A DNA stretch of 64,000 nucleotides from Tsuneonella aeria (GTDB lineage Bacteria > Pseudomonadota > Alphaproteobacteria > Sphingomonadales > Sphingomonadaceae): the NCBI RefSeq assembly GCF_009827495.1, contig NZ_WTZA01000001.1:310001-374000 (forward strand), read 5' to 3'. Both the position numbers and the translations under genes were made by a program. This document shows positions 8,080 to 17,143 of this stretch, piece after piece. The notes beneath the pieces are model-generated. The model was given only the letters and a program-made list of their open reading frames with translations, did no database searches and was not told where the DNA came from. Numbering within the stretch: the stretch's first letter is position 1; each line of letters opens with the position of its first letter.

Positions 8080-8820
8080 ATGCCGTTCGCCGCCACCGTC
8101 TTAACGCTTTATCCCGAGATGTTTCCCGGGCCACTGGCGATTTCGCTCGCCGGGCGCGCGCTGGAGCGGGGGGATTGGAGCCTTCAGACCGTGCAGATCC
8201 GCGACTTCGCGATGGATCGCCACCGCACGGTGGATGACACCCCGGCGGGCGGCGGCGCTGGAATGGTCCTGAAGGCGGACGTCCTGGCCGCGGCGCTCGA
8301 CAGTGTTGCAGACGATCGGCCCGTCCTGGCGATGACGCCGCGGGGCGCACCGATCGCGCAGGCCCGCGTTCGGGACCTTGCCGCGGGCCCGGGCGTAACC
8401 ATCCTGTGTGGCCGCTTCGAAGGCTTCGACGAGCGGCTGTTCGAGGCGCGCCCGCATATCGAGCAGGTCAGCCTTGGCGACATCGTTCTTTCGGGCGGAG
8501 AGCCGGCGGCGCTGGCGGTGCTCGATGCTTGCATTCGGCTGCTTCCCGGCGTAATGGGCGCGCCGCTCAGTGGTGCCGAGGAATCCTTCGAGGAAGGCTT
8601 GCTCGAATACCCTCAGTACACCCGACCTTATGAATGGGAAGGGCGCACGATCCCCGAAGTGCTGCGATCGGGGGATCATGCGAGGATCGCCGCATGGCGC
8701 AAGGCCATGAGCGAATCCGATACACGGCTACGCAGGCCGGACCTTTGGGAGCGTCACGATGGCGCTCGGGTTCAGCCTGCCTCTGGCGCGCGGCGTGAAA
8801 CGAAGGAATCGGACCAGTGA
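8080..8820 (+). CDS. trmD: tRNA (guanine37-N1)-methyltransferase
   Basis: 246 residues. TrmD methylates N1 of G37 in tRNAs reading CNN and some GG-containing codons, preventing +1 frameshifts. The protein begins [20 protein letters not shown], typical of the SPOUT fold, and contains [31 protein letters not shown] and the trefoil-knot region [20 protein letters not shown] that binds S-adenosylmethionine. The upstream in-frame ATGs from 8002 lie inside the divergent gene and are not conserved. The stop overlaps the rplS GTG start by 4 bases (GTGA), indicating translational coupling. Confidence 0.95.
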   Translation: MPFAATVLTLYPEMFPGPLAISLAGRALERGDWSLQTVQIRDFAMDRHRTVDDTPAGGGAGMVLKADVLAAALDSVADDRPVLAMTPRGAPIAQARVRDLAAGPGVTILCGRFEGFDERLFEARPHIEQVSLGDIVLSGGEPAALAVLDACIRLLPGVMGAPLSGAEESFEEGLLEYPQYTRPYEWEGRTIPEVLRSGDHARIAAWRKAMSESDTRLRRPDLWERHDGARVQPASGARRETKESDQ

Positions 8821-9188
8821 ACCTGATCCAGCAACTCGAAGCCGAAGCCGTCGGCGCCCTGTCGGAAGGCAAGGACATCCCGGCCTTCCGTGCCGGTGAC
8901 ACCGTACGCATCGGCGTGCGCGTGGTCGAAGGCACCCGTACCCGTACCCAGAACTTCGAAGGCGTGTGCATCGCCCGTTCGAACCGGGGCATCAACAGCA
9001 ATTTCACCGTCCGCAAGATGAGCTTCGGGGAAGGGGTGGAGCGCGTGTTCCCGCTCTATTCGCCGAACATCGAGAGCATCACCGTGGTTCGTCGCGGTAT
9101 CGTTCGCCGGGCGAAGCTCTATTATCTGCGCGGCCGCACCGGCAAGCGCGCGCGCATCGCCGAACGCCGCGAGACCGCTTCGCAGTAA
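8817..9188 (+). CDS. rplS: 50S ribosomal protein L19
   Basis: 123 residues starting at GTG 8817, overlapping the trmD stop. L19 sits at the 30S–50S interface. Conserved parts are [60 protein letters not shown] and [15 protein letters not shown]. Size is typical (115–130). A strong terminator follows at 9210, so it ends the trmD-rplS unit. Confidence 0.97.
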   Translation: MNLIQQLEAEAVGALSEGKDIPAFRAGDTVRIGVRVVEGTRTRTQNFEGVCIARSNRGINSNFTVRKMSFGEGVERVFPLYSPNIESITVVRRGIVRRAKLYYLRGRTGKRARIAERRETASQ

Positions 9189-9209
9189 GCTTTCGCGCAT
9201 ACGAGCACG

Positions 9210-9244
9210 AAAGGGCGCTCCGGTCGGCCGGGGCGCCCTTTTTC
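9210..9244 (+). terminator. Rho-independent terminator after rplS
   Basis: Inverted repeat AAAGGGCGCTCCGG / CCGGGGCGCCCTTTTT with loop TCGG, running into five T residues. It begins 21 bases after the rplS stop and closes the ribosomal transcription unit before asd. Confidence 0.85.
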
Positions 9245-9279
9245 GTGAGCGGGTCAATTGCGCTGCGTGCCCACCCCCG

Positions 9280-9308
9280 TTGCGCTTTGCCCACGAGAGG
9301 CTTAGGCG
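9280..9308 (+). promoter_or_regulatory. Putative promoter of asd
   Basis: TTGCGC at 9280–9285 and TAGGCG at 9303–9308 with 17-base spacing, lying between the rplS terminator and the asd start 33 bases further on. A comparable TTG-17-TAG pair precedes tRNA-Asp in this window. The -10 match is weak. Confidence 0.35.
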
Positions 9309-9341
9309 TCGGCCCGAAATTTTTGCAGGTGCGAAGGAGAC

Positions 9342-10373
9342 ATGGCCATGGGCTACCGGGTGGCAGTGGTCGGTGCGACCGGCAATGTGGGCCGCGAAAT
9401 GCTGGCCGTGCTGGCGGAGCGCGAATTTCCCATTGATGAGCTCGCGGCGGTGGCCAGCTCGCGCTCGGTCGGGACCGAGGTCGAGTTCGGCGACACCGGC
9501 AAGATGCTGAAATGCCGCAACATCGATCACTTCGACTTCGCCGGCTGGGACATCGCCCTGTTTGCTGCCGGCAGCGGCCCCGCCAAGGAGCACGCGCCCC
9601 GGGCCGCTGCCGCAGGCTGCGTCGTTATCGACAATTCCTCGCTCTACCGCATGGACCCGGATGTGCCGCTGATCGTGCCGGAAGTGAACCCGGATGCGAT
9701 CGACGGATATTCCGCCCGGAATATTATCGCCAACCCGAACTGCTCCACTGCGCAGATGGTCGTCGCGCTGAAACCGCTGCACGATGCGGCCGGGATCAAG
9801 CGAGTGGTCGTCAGCACCTATCAGTCGACAAGCGGTGCCGGGAAGGCGGGTATGGACGAACTGTTCCAGCAAAGCCGCGCCATCTTCGTCGGCGACCAGG
9901 TGGAGGTGCAGAAGTTCACCAAGCAGATCGCGTTCAACGTGATCCCGCACATCGACAGCTTCCTCGACGATGGTTCGACCAAGGAAGAATGGAAGATGGT
10001 GGTCGAGACCAAGAAGATCCTCGACCCGAAGATCAAGGTGACCGCCACCTGCGTGCGCGTGCCGGTGTTCGTTGGTCACTCCGAATCGATCAATATCGAA
10101 TTTGAACGCGAGCTCGGCGCCGAACAGGCGATGGACATTCTGCGTGAAGCGCCCGGCGTGATGCTGATCGACAAGCGTGAAGACGGTGGATACGTCACCC
10201 CGATCGAATGCGTGGGCGACGGGGCGACGTATGTCTCGCGCGTGCGGGATGACCCGACGGTCGAGAACGGGCTCAACATCTGGTGCGTTTCGGATAACCT
10301 GCGCAAAGGCGCAGCGCTGAATGCCGTGCAGATCGCGGAGCTGCTCGGCCGCCGGTGCCTTCAGAAGGGATGA
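9342..10373 (+). CDS. asd: Aspartate-semialdehyde dehydrogenase
   Basis: 343 residues. It reduces aspartyl phosphate to aspartate semialdehyde with NADPH, the branch point for Lys/DAP, Thr and Met synthesis. The NADP site is VVGATGNVGREML (residues 8–20), the active Cys is at 134 in IANPNCSTAQMV, and the substrate-binding segment is VFVGHSESINIEFE. The SD AAGGAG is 7 bases before the ATG. Its last codons overlap the next start (ATGA at 10370–10373), coupling it to a lipoprotein gene. DAP from this pathway also feeds the peptidoglycan genes elsewhere in the window. Confidence 0.96.
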   Translation: MAMGYRVAVVGATGNVGREMLAVLAEREFPIDELAAVASSRSVGTEVEFGDTGKMLKCRNIDHFDFAGWDIALFAAGSGPAKEHAPRAAAAGCVVIDNSSLYRMDPDVPLIVPEVNPDAIDGYSARNIIANPNCSTAQMVVALKPLHDAAGIKRVVVSTYQSTSGAGKAGMDELFQQSRAIFVGDQVEVQKFTKQIAFNVIPHIDSFLDDGSTKEEWKMVVETKKILDPKIKVTATCVRVPVFVGHSESINIEFERELGAEQAMDILREAPGVMLIDKREDGGYVTPIECVGDGATYVSRVRDDPTVENGLNIWCVSDNLRKGAALNAVQIAELLGRRCLQKG

Positions 10374-10978
10374 AGGCTGGTCGCACTGCCAGCCTGGCAG
10401 TAGCTTTGATGGTGCCGCTGATGTTCATCGGCGCATGTGGCGGTCCGCCGGCCCGGGACGAGGCGCCGAAGGCGGCAGGCACCGCTGCGGCAACCGCAGT
10501 CGCGCCAGCCGCGCATCAGGGCGTAGCGATACTGGATACTGACGGCATCGCGATCGGGCGCGCGAAGGCGAATGCTCGATTCTTTCCGTTCGGCACGCCG
10601 CGGGACGCGGTCGAGACGTCGGCCGAGCGGGCATTGGCAGAGCCTGCGGTGCGGAGCGAAAACGCGGAGTGCGGCGCCGGACCGATGCGGTTCGTTCGCT
10701 ATGGATCGCTTACACTCAACTTCCTGGATGACCGCCTGGCAGGCTGGTGGGCGGAGCCCGGGCGCAATTCTGTGACGCGGGACAGTATTCGCCCCGGCAT
10801 GCGGTTGCGCGACTTGGCGGTCGGCCGCAGCGTCAAGCGCGTTGCCGAAAGCACGCTGGAAGGCGAATTCACATACGTTTCCGCCGACGGTCGGGAAATC
10901 GGGGGCTTTGCCGACGGGGCCGGCGAGAACGCCCGGATCGCGTCTCTCCATGCCGGCGCGAACTGCTTCTTCCGGTAA
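10370..10978 (+). CDS. Hypothetical lipoprotein
   Basis: 202 residues from the ATG at 10370, which overlaps the asd stop as ATGA and has AGAAGGG just upstream. The N-terminus MKAGRTASLAVALMVPLMFI ends in a lipobox (IGAC), so the mature protein should be lipidated at Cys and, lacking Asp at +2, sorted to the outer membrane. The mature part has two conserved-looking stretches: GRANANARF-like FFPFGTPRDAVETSAERAL and ECGAGPMRFVRYGSLTLNFL, followed by a second weak repeat. The paired pattern suggests a repeated periplasmic module. I do not recognise the family. Confidence 0.8.
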   Translation: MKAGRTASLAVALMVPLMFIGACGGPPARDEAPKAAGTAAATAVAPAAHQGVAILDTDGIAIGRAKANARFFPFGTPRDAVETSAERALAEPAVRSENAECGAGPMRFVRYGSLTLNFLDDRLAGWWAEPGRNSVTRDSIRPGMRLRDLAVGRSVKRVAESTLEGEFTYVSADGREIGGFADGAGENARIASLHAGANCFFR

Positions 10979-11024
10979 ACCCCTTGCGCTTTGCGGATCG
11001 TCCGCGCTGCTTTAGACTTGCTGG

Positions 11025-11477
11025 ATGACCAACCTTTTGCAGAAAAGCGGGGGCTGCCAGTGCGGACGTGTGCGCTACACCGCGTCCGTCGATCCGGCAG
11101 AAGCATATCTGTGCCACTGCCGGATGTGCCAGCGCGCGACCGGGGGCTTCGCAGCGAGCTTCGTCTCCGTCGAACAGGCTGACGTCGACTGGGATGGCGA
11201 GCCCGACTTCTACGAAAGCTCGCCCATCGCGGAGCGGCCGTTCTGCGCGCGGTGCGGGACACCGTTGGGGTTCCGGTTCAAGACGGGCTCCACGAAGATG
11301 GACCTCACCGTTGGCAGCTTCGACGACCCGGGTGACTTCGTGCCCAAGCATCACTTCGGGGCGGAGAGCCTGCATGAGGCGTGGCTGGACACCAGCGCCT
11401 TGCCGCGGATCCGCACCGACGAGTACGAAGTGCTGGTGCAGAAATGGCGCCAGGCAGGAGTGGAGCCCCCGCCATGA
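11025..11477 (+). CDS. GFA-family (CENP-V/GFA) zinc protein
   Basis: 150 residues. It matches the glutathione-dependent formaldehyde-activating/CENP-V fold: CQCGRVRYTASV near residue 10, CHCRMCQRATGG near 30 and a distal FCARCGTPLGFRF near 75 supply the seven Cys ligands of two zinc sites. Most bacterial members have unproven activity, so formaldehyde or glutathione chemistry is only a family-level suggestion. It is coupled to the following hydrolase by an ATGA overlap at 11474–11477. Confidence 0.88.
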   Translation: MTNLLQKSGGCQCGRVRYTASVDPAEAYLCHCRMCQRATGGFAASFVSVEQADVDWDGEPDFYESSPIAERPFCARCGTPLGFRFKTGSTKMDLTVGSFDDPGDFVPKHHFGAESLHEAWLDTSALPRIRTDEYEVLVQKWRQAGVEPPP

Positions 11478-12226
11478 ACGCGATCTGCGAAATTCATCCG
11501 GGATACGACGGGCAACCCCTTGCGGTCCACCGGATGGGATCGGGCCGGCCCGTGCTGCTGCTGCATGGCCTGTTTTCCGACGCGAGCACCAACTGGATCC
11601 GGTTCGGACACGCGCAGCGCCTCGCCGACGCAGGGTTCGAGGCGATCATGCCCGATCTTCGCGCGCACGGGGCGAGCGCCAGGCCGCACGAGGCGGAGGC
11701 TTATCCGCACGACGTGCTCGTCAAGGACTTGGCCGCGCTGGTCGCTGGGCTGGACCTGGCGGACTTCGATCTTGTGGGGTTTTCCCTCGGTTCGCGGACG
11801 GCGGCGCGCGGTGTCATCACGGGGCTCAAGCCCCGACGGCTGGTGCTCGCCGGCATGGGGCTCGAAGGACTGGCCGGATGGAATCGGCGTGCGGCATTCT
11901 TCCTCGACGCCATCGACCGGTTCGAGACCGTGAAGCACGGCGACCCGGCATTCTTCGCGGTCAGCTTCATGAAAACACAGAAGGTGGATCGCGCCGCGGC
12001 CCGCCTTCTGCTTGAATCGGTGGGGGATACCGAGCCGGCCGAACTCGCCCGGATAACGATGCCGACGCTGGTCCTGTGCGGGGCGCAGGATCGGGACAAT
12101 GGCGATCCGGCGAAATTGGTCGCCGCCTTGCCCGATGCGCGGCTGGAAGAGGTGCCCGGCACGCACATGAGTTCCGTCACCGAACCCGCGATGGGCGAGG
12201 CGATTGCCCGGTTCCTCTCGCCTTGA
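11474..12226 (+). CDS. Alpha/beta-fold hydrolase
   Basis: 250 residues. The strand-turn-helix nucleophile elbow GFSLGSR (GxSxG) lies near residue 102, the oxyanion region LLLHGLFSDAS near 26, and the C-terminal catalytic segment contains VLCGAQDRDNGDPA (acid) and GTHMSSV (His). The start is the ATG overlapping the GFA stop; the upstream frame is the GFA gene in another reading frame. Substrate cannot be told from sequence; size and motifs fit esterases or C–C hydrolases. Coupling to a GFA protein may hint at detoxification of a small carbonyl or thioester, which is inference. Confidence 0.88.
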   Translation: MNAICEIHPGYDGQPLAVHRMGSGRPVLLLHGLFSDASTNWIRFGHAQRLADAGFEAIMPDLRAHGASARPHEAEAYPHDVLVKDLAALVAGLDLADFDLVGFSLGSRTAARGVITGLKPRRLVLAGMGLEGLAGWNRRAAFFLDAIDRFETVKHGDPAFFAVSFMKTQKVDRAAARLLLESVGDTEPAELARITMPTLVLCGAQDRDNGDPAKLVAALPDARLEEVPGTHMSSVTEPAMGEAIARFLSP

Positions 12227-12294
12227 TTCACGCGGCGCACAGGTTACGGCCGTAACAAACGCAACCAGAACATGATCCGGGAGAGATTCAGCCC

Positions 12295-14139
12295 ATGAAG
12301 TTTGCATCCACCGCGCTTGCCGCGCTCGCCGTGGCGCTCGCCACGCCGGCGTTCGCCCAGGAAACCGCGCCAACGGCCGCCGCCAACAGTGCCTATCCCC
12401 TGACGCCGGAAGGCGCCGCCCGATTCGTCGCCGCGGCGGAAAAGGACTTGTTCGACTACACGGTCGAAGCCAGCCAGGTGAACTGGGTGAACGCGACGTA
12501 TATTACCGAAGATACCGACGCGATGGCCGCGCGGATCAATGCGGTGGGCACGGAGAAAAGCGTCAGGTACGCCCTGGAGGCGGCGAAGTTTGCCGCGCTC
12601 CCCGGTCTCGATGCCGATGTGAGGCGCAAGCTCGACATCATGCGCAACGGCCTGGTCCTCCCGGCGCCGACCCGCCCGGGTGCCGCAACCGAACTGAACC
12701 AGATCGCGACCGACCTGCAGAGCCAGTACGGCAAGGGCAAGGGCACGCTCAACGGCAAGGAGATCAGCGGGTCCGACATCGAGGCCGAGATGGGGAACCT
12801 CGAGCGGACACCGGCCGAACTCGCCGAGATGTGGGCAAGCTGGCACACCAACGTGGGCGCTCCGATGAAGGACGATTACGCCCGCATGGTCACGATCGCC
12901 AACGAGGGCGCGAAGGAGCTCGGCTTTGCCGACACGGGCGCGATGTGGCGTTCGGGTTACGACATGACGCCGGCTGAATTCACCGCGATGACGGAGCGGC
13001 TGTGGAACGAAACGAAGCCGCTGTACGAAGCGCTGCACACGTATGTTCGCTGGAAACTCAACGAGAAGTACGGCGATGCGGTGCAACCCAAGACGGGCCC
13101 GATCCGCGCCGATCTGCTGGGCAACATGTGGGCTCAGGAATGGGGCAACATCTATCCCCTGGTGGCTCCCGCAGGCGCGGGCGATCTTGGCTATGACATC
13201 GGCGAACTGCTGGCCGCCCAGGGCAAGACGCCGCTCGACATGGTGAAGATCGGCGAGGGGTTCTATTCCTCGCTCGGGTTCGAGGCGCTGCCGCAGACGT
13301 TCTGGCAGCGATCGATGTTCGTGAAGCCGGCGGACCGCGAAGTCGTGTGCCATGCCAGCGCGTGGAACATCGACAACAAGGACGATATCCGCATCAAGAT
13401 GTGCACCAAGGTGAATTCCGATGACTTTGTCACCATTCACCACGAGCTTGGGCACAATTACTACCAACGGGCCTATAACGATCAGCCGTTTCTTTACTTG
13501 AACGGTGCGAACGACGGTTTCCACGAGGCGATCGGCGATTTCGTCGCGCTGTCCATCACGCCGCAGTACCTTGTCGACATCGGCCTGCTCGACGCGTCGA
13601 AAGTACCGAGCGCGGACAAGGACACCGGGTTGCTGCTGCGCCAGGCCATGGACAAGGTGGCGTTCCTCCCGTTCGGCCTGCTGGTCGACAAGTGGCGCTG
13701 GGGCGTGTTCGACGGGTCGATCACCCCGGCAAACTACAACACCGCTTGGGTCGACCTGAAGAAGCAGTACCAGGGCATCGTTCCGCCCGTCGACCGGCCG
13801 GCCGACGCGTTCGATCCCGGTGCGAAGTACCACATCCCCGGCAACACGCCTTACACCCGGTACTTCCTGGCGCGGATCCTGCAATTCCAGTTCTACCAGG
13901 CGGCGTGCAAGCAGGCCGGGTGGGAGGGACCGCTGCATCGCTGCAGCTTCTACGGCAACAAGGAGGTCGGGGCGAAGCTGAACGCCATGCTCGAGATGGG
14001 CGCATCGAAGCCCTGGCCTGACGCGCTGCAGGTCTTCACCGGAACCCGGCAGATGAGCGCGAAGCCGATGCTGGACTATTTCGCGCCGCTCAAGAAGTGG
14101 CTCGACCAGCAGAACAAGGGCAAGCCCAAGGGCTGGTAA
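12295..14139 (+). CDS. Peptidyl-dipeptidase A-like M2 metallopeptidase (ACE family), secreted
   Basis: 614 residues with a signal peptide (MKFASTALAALAVALATPAFAQ). The zinc site is HHELGH with HExxH at 383–387 and the third ligand Glu at 411 in FHEAIGDF, the spacing of angiotensin-converting enzymes. M2 enzymes release C-terminal dipeptides; in bacteria this probably means periplasmic peptide scavenging. Other typical family stretches are WAQEWGNIYPL and TPYTRYFLARILQFQFYQAA. A single catalytic domain and no membrane anchor are present. It stands alone, with an inverted repeat downstream at 14169. Confidence 0.93.
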   Translation: MKFASTALAALAVALATPAFAQETAPTAAANSAYPLTPEGAARFVAAAEKDLFDYTVEASQVNWVNATYITEDTDAMAARINAVGTEKSVRYALEAAKFAALPGLDADVRRKLDIMRNGLVLPAPTRPGAATELNQIATDLQSQYGKGKGTLNGKEISGSDIEAEMGNLERTPAELAEMWASWHTNVGAPMKDDYARMVTIANEGAKELGFADTGAMWRSGYDMTPAEFTAMTERLWNETKPLYEALHTYVRWKLNEKYGDAVQPKTGPIRADLLGNMWAQEWGNIYPLVAPAGAGDLGYDIGELLAAQGKTPLDMVKIGEGFYSSLGFEALPQTFWQRSMFVKPADREVVCHASAWNIDNKDDIRIKMCTKVNSDDFVTIHHELGHNYYQRAYNDQPFLYLNGANDGFHEAIGDFVALSITPQYLVDIGLLDASKVPSADKDTGLLLRQAMDKVAFLPFGLLVDKWRWGVFDGSITPANYNTAWVDLKKQYQGIVPPVDRPADAFDPGAKYHIPGNTPYTRYFLARILQFQFYQAACKQAGWEGPLHRCSFYGNKEVGAKLNAMLEMGASKPWPDALQVFTGTRQMSAKPMLDYFAPLKKWLDQQNKGKPKGW

Positions 14140-14168
14140 CGCGCGCGCGATCGTACTTGCGGCCGGAT

Positions 14169-14219
14169 CGAATCCCCCTGATGAGAGCCCCTTGAGGGCA
14201 AGTTCATCAGGGGGATTCG
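14169..14219 (+). promoter_or_regulatory. Perfect 16-bp inverted repeat covering the SD of the YbjN gene
   Basis: Arm CGAATCCCCCTGATGA at 14169–14184 is repeated as its exact reverse complement at 14204–14219, with an inner GCCC/GGGC stem in the 19-base loop. The right arm contains AGGGGGA at 14209–14215, seven bases before the GTG start at 14223, so the hairpin would bury the SD. No T-tract follows, arguing against a simple terminator. Confidence 0.75.
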
Positions 14220-14222
14220 CAC

Positions 14223-14726
14223 GTGAGGTCTTCGATCAGGATATGCGCTGCAGCCGCGCTTTCGATGGTCCTTTTGGGCGGCACGCCGGTTCTCGCCGCT
14301 GACGAGACGGTGACGGCATACAATCCGGGAGGCATCGCGAAGGCGATGCGCGATGCCGGTTACAAGGCGGATCTCGACGTCGACGGCTACGGCGATCCCA
14401 TGATCAAGACGGCGTTCGGCCAGTTTGACGGATTCATCTATTTCTACGGCTGCGACGAAACCAACCACGATCGGTGCGAATCGCTGCAGTTTCGCGCAGG
14501 CTTTGATCGCGAAAAGCCGATGCCTCTTTCGCTGCTGAACGAGATCGTCACCAAGTACCGCTATACGGCCATGTGGCTCGATAAAGACGGCGATCCGTGG
14601 GTCAATTTCGACCTCGTGACCGGCGCGGGCATTCCCCGCCAGGTCTTCATCCGTTCACTCGAGGCATATTCCGACAACCTGACCGATGTGTCCGACATGA
14701 TTTTTGCAGAAGAGCGCGGAAACTAG
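14223..14726 (+). CDS. Secreted YbjN-domain protein
   Basis: 167 residues starting at GTG. Residues 1–25 (MRSSIRICAAAALSMVLLGG and TPVLAA) form a signal peptide. The mature domain has the YbjN/type-III-chaperone-like pattern: an alpha segment IAKAMRDAGYKADLDVDGYG, beta strands around FDGFIYFYGCDETNHDRCESLQFRAGF, and a C-terminal helix IRSLEAYSDNL. YbjN proteins are of unclear biochemical role. The export signal and the two Cys residues 7 apart suggest a periplasmic disulfide. The right arm of the inverted repeat at 14169 holds its SD. Confidence 0.85.
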   Translation: MRSSIRICAAAALSMVLLGGTPVLAADETVTAYNPGGIAKAMRDAGYKADLDVDGYGDPMIKTAFGQFDGFIYFYGCDETNHDRCESLQFRAGFDREKPMPLSLLNEIVTKYRYTAMWLDKDGDPWVNFDLVTGAGIPRQVFIRSLEAYSDNLTDVSDMIFAEERGN

Positions 14727-14739
14727 GCGCGGCAGTCCT

Positions 14740-16176
14740 TTAGCGGAACGGCGGTTCGTTGAACGCGCGCAGCTTGCGGCTGTGCAACCGGTCGCCTTCC
14801 TCCTTCAACCGGCGGCATGCCGCCACACCGATCTGGAGGTGGGCCGCGATCGCTTCTTCGTAGAAGCGGTTGGCCTGGCCAGGCAGCTTGATTTCGCCAT
14901 GTAGCGGCTTGTCGCTTACGCACAGGAGCGTGCCATAAGGCACGCGGAAGCGGTAACCCTGGCCGGCGATGGTAGCGCTTTCCATGTCCACACCGACCGC
15001 GCGGCTCAACGACATTCGGTGTGCGGAGCGGGTATACTGGAGTTCCCAGTTGCGATCGTCCGTCGTGACGACTGTGCCGGTGCGCATGCGTTGCTTGAGA
15101 TCGGCGCCGTGCGTGCCGGACACTTCTTCCGCCGCGCCGTAGAGCGCCTGCTGCACTTCGGCGATGGCCGGCAAGGGAATCTCCGGCGGCAGGACCATGT
15201 CCAGCACGTGATCGTCCCGCAGGTAGGCGTGTGCCAGGACGTAATCTCCGATCTTCTGGCTGGGGCGAAGCCCGCCGCAGTGGCCGATCATCAACCACGC
15301 CTCCGGCCTGAGAACGGCAAGATGATCGGTGATCGTCTTGGCGTTGGACGGGCCGACGCCGATGTTGACGAGGGTGATCCCGCTGCGGTTCTCGCCGATC
15401 AGGTGATAGGCGGGCATCTGGTGCCGGCGCCATGCCGTGTCCGACAACTGGAGCCGCGCGTTCTCTCGCTTTTCGGTGAGCATGAGGCCACCGGCGCCGG
15501 CGAGCGCCGTGTGCCCGTTTTCGCCCAGCTGCGCGGCCGCCCAATCGACGAATTCGTCGACATAGCGGTGATAGTTTGTGAACAGGATGAAGCGCTGGAA
15601 GTGTTCGGGTGCGGTGCCCGTGTAATGGGCGAGGCGCGCGAGCGAGAAATCGGTGCGCAGCCCGTCGAACAGGGAGAGGGGAATCGTTTCGCCTCCCCCA
15701 ATCTCGATCCCGTCCGCCAGTTCATCGCCGATCAGGGCAAGCTCGGTCGCGGGGAAATGGCGCGCGAGTTCCTGCGGACTGATGCGTGACAGTTCGAGCC
15801 CGGCACCGCCGTCAAGGACATAGGGAAAGGGGATTTCCTGGCGCGAGGCGCGCACTTCGAGGGCGATGTCGTAATCCGCCGCGATCAACTGGAGCTGATC
15901 GCGCAAGTAATCCGCGAACAGTGCGGGCTTGGTGACAGTGGTAGCATAGGTGCCCGGCGTATTGAGCCGTCCGAACGCGCGGCCACGGCCCTGGCGGGGT
16001 TCCCCGCCCGTGAAGCGCAGCACCAGTTCAGGATATGCGTAGCTGCCGTCGAACCGCCGATGGGCGGGGGGCGCGGTGCCTTCGCGCGAATATGCCAGGA
16101 TATCGCCGCGCAAGGTCTCGACCGCGCGGGCGTGGAGTTCGGTAAGTTCCCTGATGACCGTATCGATGGATTGCAT
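14740..16176 (-). CDS. amn: AMP nucleosidase
   Basis: 478 residues from ATG 16176 (MQSIDTVIRELTELHARAVE); an in-frame ATG at 16206 would add ten residues and cannot be excluded, since neither has a clear SD. The enzyme hydrolyses AMP to adenine and ribose-5-phosphate. The C-terminal nucleoside phosphorylase-like domain carries VNIGVGPSNAKTITDHLAVL, MIGHCGGLRPSQKIGDYVLA and VGVDMESATIAGQGYRF. The N-terminal domain is specific to Amn (IEIGGGETIPLSLFDGLRTD). It converges on the YbjN gene with 13 bases between stops. Confidence 0.92.
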   Translation of the reverse strand: MQSIDTVIRELTELHARAVETLRGDILAYSREGTAPPAHRRFDGSYAYPELVLRFTGGEPRQGRGRAFGRLNTPGTYATTVTKPALFADYLRDQLQLIAADYDIALEVRASRQEIPFPYVLDGGAGLELSRISPQELARHFPATELALIGDELADGIEIGGGETIPLSLFDGLRTDFSLARLAHYTGTAPEHFQRFILFTNYHRYVDEFVDWAAAQLGENGHTALAGAGGLMLTEKRENARLQLSDTAWRRHQMPAYHLIGENRSGITLVNIGVGPSNAKTITDHLAVLRPEAWLMIGHCGGLRPSQKIGDYVLAHAYLRDDHVLDMVLPPEIPLPAIAEVQQALYGAAEEVSGTHGADLKQRMRTGTVVTTDDRNWELQYTRSAHRMSLSRAVGVDMESATIAGQGYRFRVPYGTLLCVSDKPLHGEIKLPGQANRFYEEAIAAHLQIGVAACRRLKEEGDRLHSRKLRAFNEPPFR

Positions 16177-16242
16177 CGACCGCCGATAGCGCGCCGATGA
16201 TGACATTTCAAACGGCGGAGATACCGCGTTCAGGCACGCACG

Positions 16243-16270
16243 AAAAAAGGGCGCCGTTTTCGCGGCGCCC
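16243..16270 (-). terminator. Rho-independent terminator after rplI
   Basis: On the minus strand the stem GGGCGCCG / CGGCGCCC (loop CGAAAA) runs into six T residues. It lies 27 bases beyond the rplI stop and ends the rpsF-rpsR-rplI unit. Confidence 0.85.
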
Positions 16271-16296
16271 TCTGTTCGGTGTCGAGATCGCGGGGA

Positions 16297-16905
16297 TCAG
16301 GCCTCGTCGGCCGATGCGCGTTCTTCCAGCAGGTCGGCCGGAATCTCTCCCGGCTCCAGGCTGCGGTCGACTTCCTCGGTGAAGCCTTCGGTTTCGTTGC
16401 GTTCGTCGGCCGCCATCGATCCGATGACATCGACGCCCTGGCGCTGCAGTTCCGCTTCGTCATCGGAGCGGGCCACGTTGGCCTTCACCGTCACGTGCAC
16501 TTCAGGGTGGAGCGCGATGGTGACGTCGTGGACACCCAGGGTCTTGATCGGGTGACCCATCACGACCTGGCGCTTGTCGACCTTGTGGCCGGCAGCTTCC
16601 AGACCGCTGACGACGTCACGGACGTTGACCGAACCGTAAAGCTGGCCGGCGTTCGAGGACGAACGGATCAGGACGATCTCGGCGCCTTCGAGGTCGCCGC
16701 CAGCCTTTTCGGCGTCGCTACGGCGATCGGCGTTTTCCTTTTCCAGGCGTTCGCGGTTCGATTCGTAGACCTTGCGGTTCGCTTCGTTGGCGCGCAGCGC
16801 CTTCTTTTGCGGGAGCAGAAAGTTGCGCGCGTACCCGTCCTTGACGGTCACGACATCGCCCATCGCGCCGAGATTAGCGACTCGTTCGAGCAGGATGATA
16901 TCCAT
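16297..16905 (-). CDS. rplI: 50S ribosomal protein L9, C-terminally extended
   Basis: 202 residues against about 150 in most bacteria. The N-terminal rRNA-binding domain [32 protein letters not shown] is followed by the long connecting helix and the C-terminal domain ([38 protein letters not shown]). The last 40 residues, rich in Glu and Asp, are an extra tail typical of sphingomonads. It is the last gene of the rpsF-rpsR-rplI operon, 13 bases after rpsR. Confidence 0.96.
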   Translation of the reverse strand: MDIILLERVANLGAMGDVVTVKDGYARNFLLPQKKALRANEANRKVYESNRERLEKENADRRSDAEKAGGDLEGAEIVLIRSSSNAGQLYGSVNVRDVVSGLEAAGHKVDKRQVVMGHPIKTLGVHDVTIALHPEVHVTVKANVARSDDEAELQRQGVDVIGSMAADERNETEGFTEEVDRSLEPGEIPADLLEERASADEA

Positions 16906-16918
16906 TGTGCGGCCCTCC

Positions 16919-17143
16919 TTACTTCACGATGTAGGGCAGCAGGCCGATCTGGCGCGAACGCTTGATGGCCTGGGCAAGCTCACGCTGCTTCTTGGCAGAA
17001 ACGGCGGTGATGCGGCTGGGGACGATCTTGCCCCGCTCGGACATGAAGCCCTGAAGCAGGCGCACGTCCTTGTAATCGATCTTCGGCGCGTTCTTGCCCG
17101 AAAACGGGCAGGACTTGCGGCGGCGGAAAAACGGGCGGGCCAT
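16919..17143 (-). CDS. rpsR: 30S ribosomal protein S18
   Basis: 74 residues. It pairs with S6 on the 30S platform. Conserved [33 protein letters not shown] and the ending [13 protein letters not shown] identify it. The start ATG shares its last base with the stop codon region of rpsF at 17143, so the two are translationally coupled as expected for a heterodimer. Confidence 0.96.
   Translation of the reverse strand: MARPFFRRRKSCPFSGKNAPKIDYKDVRLLQGFMSERGKIVPSRITAVSAKKQRELAQAIKRSRQIGLLPYIVK

Noticed and set aside
12244..13938. A 564-codon open frame opposite the M2 peptidase
   Set aside because: Shadow of a confident gene, with no conserved motif.
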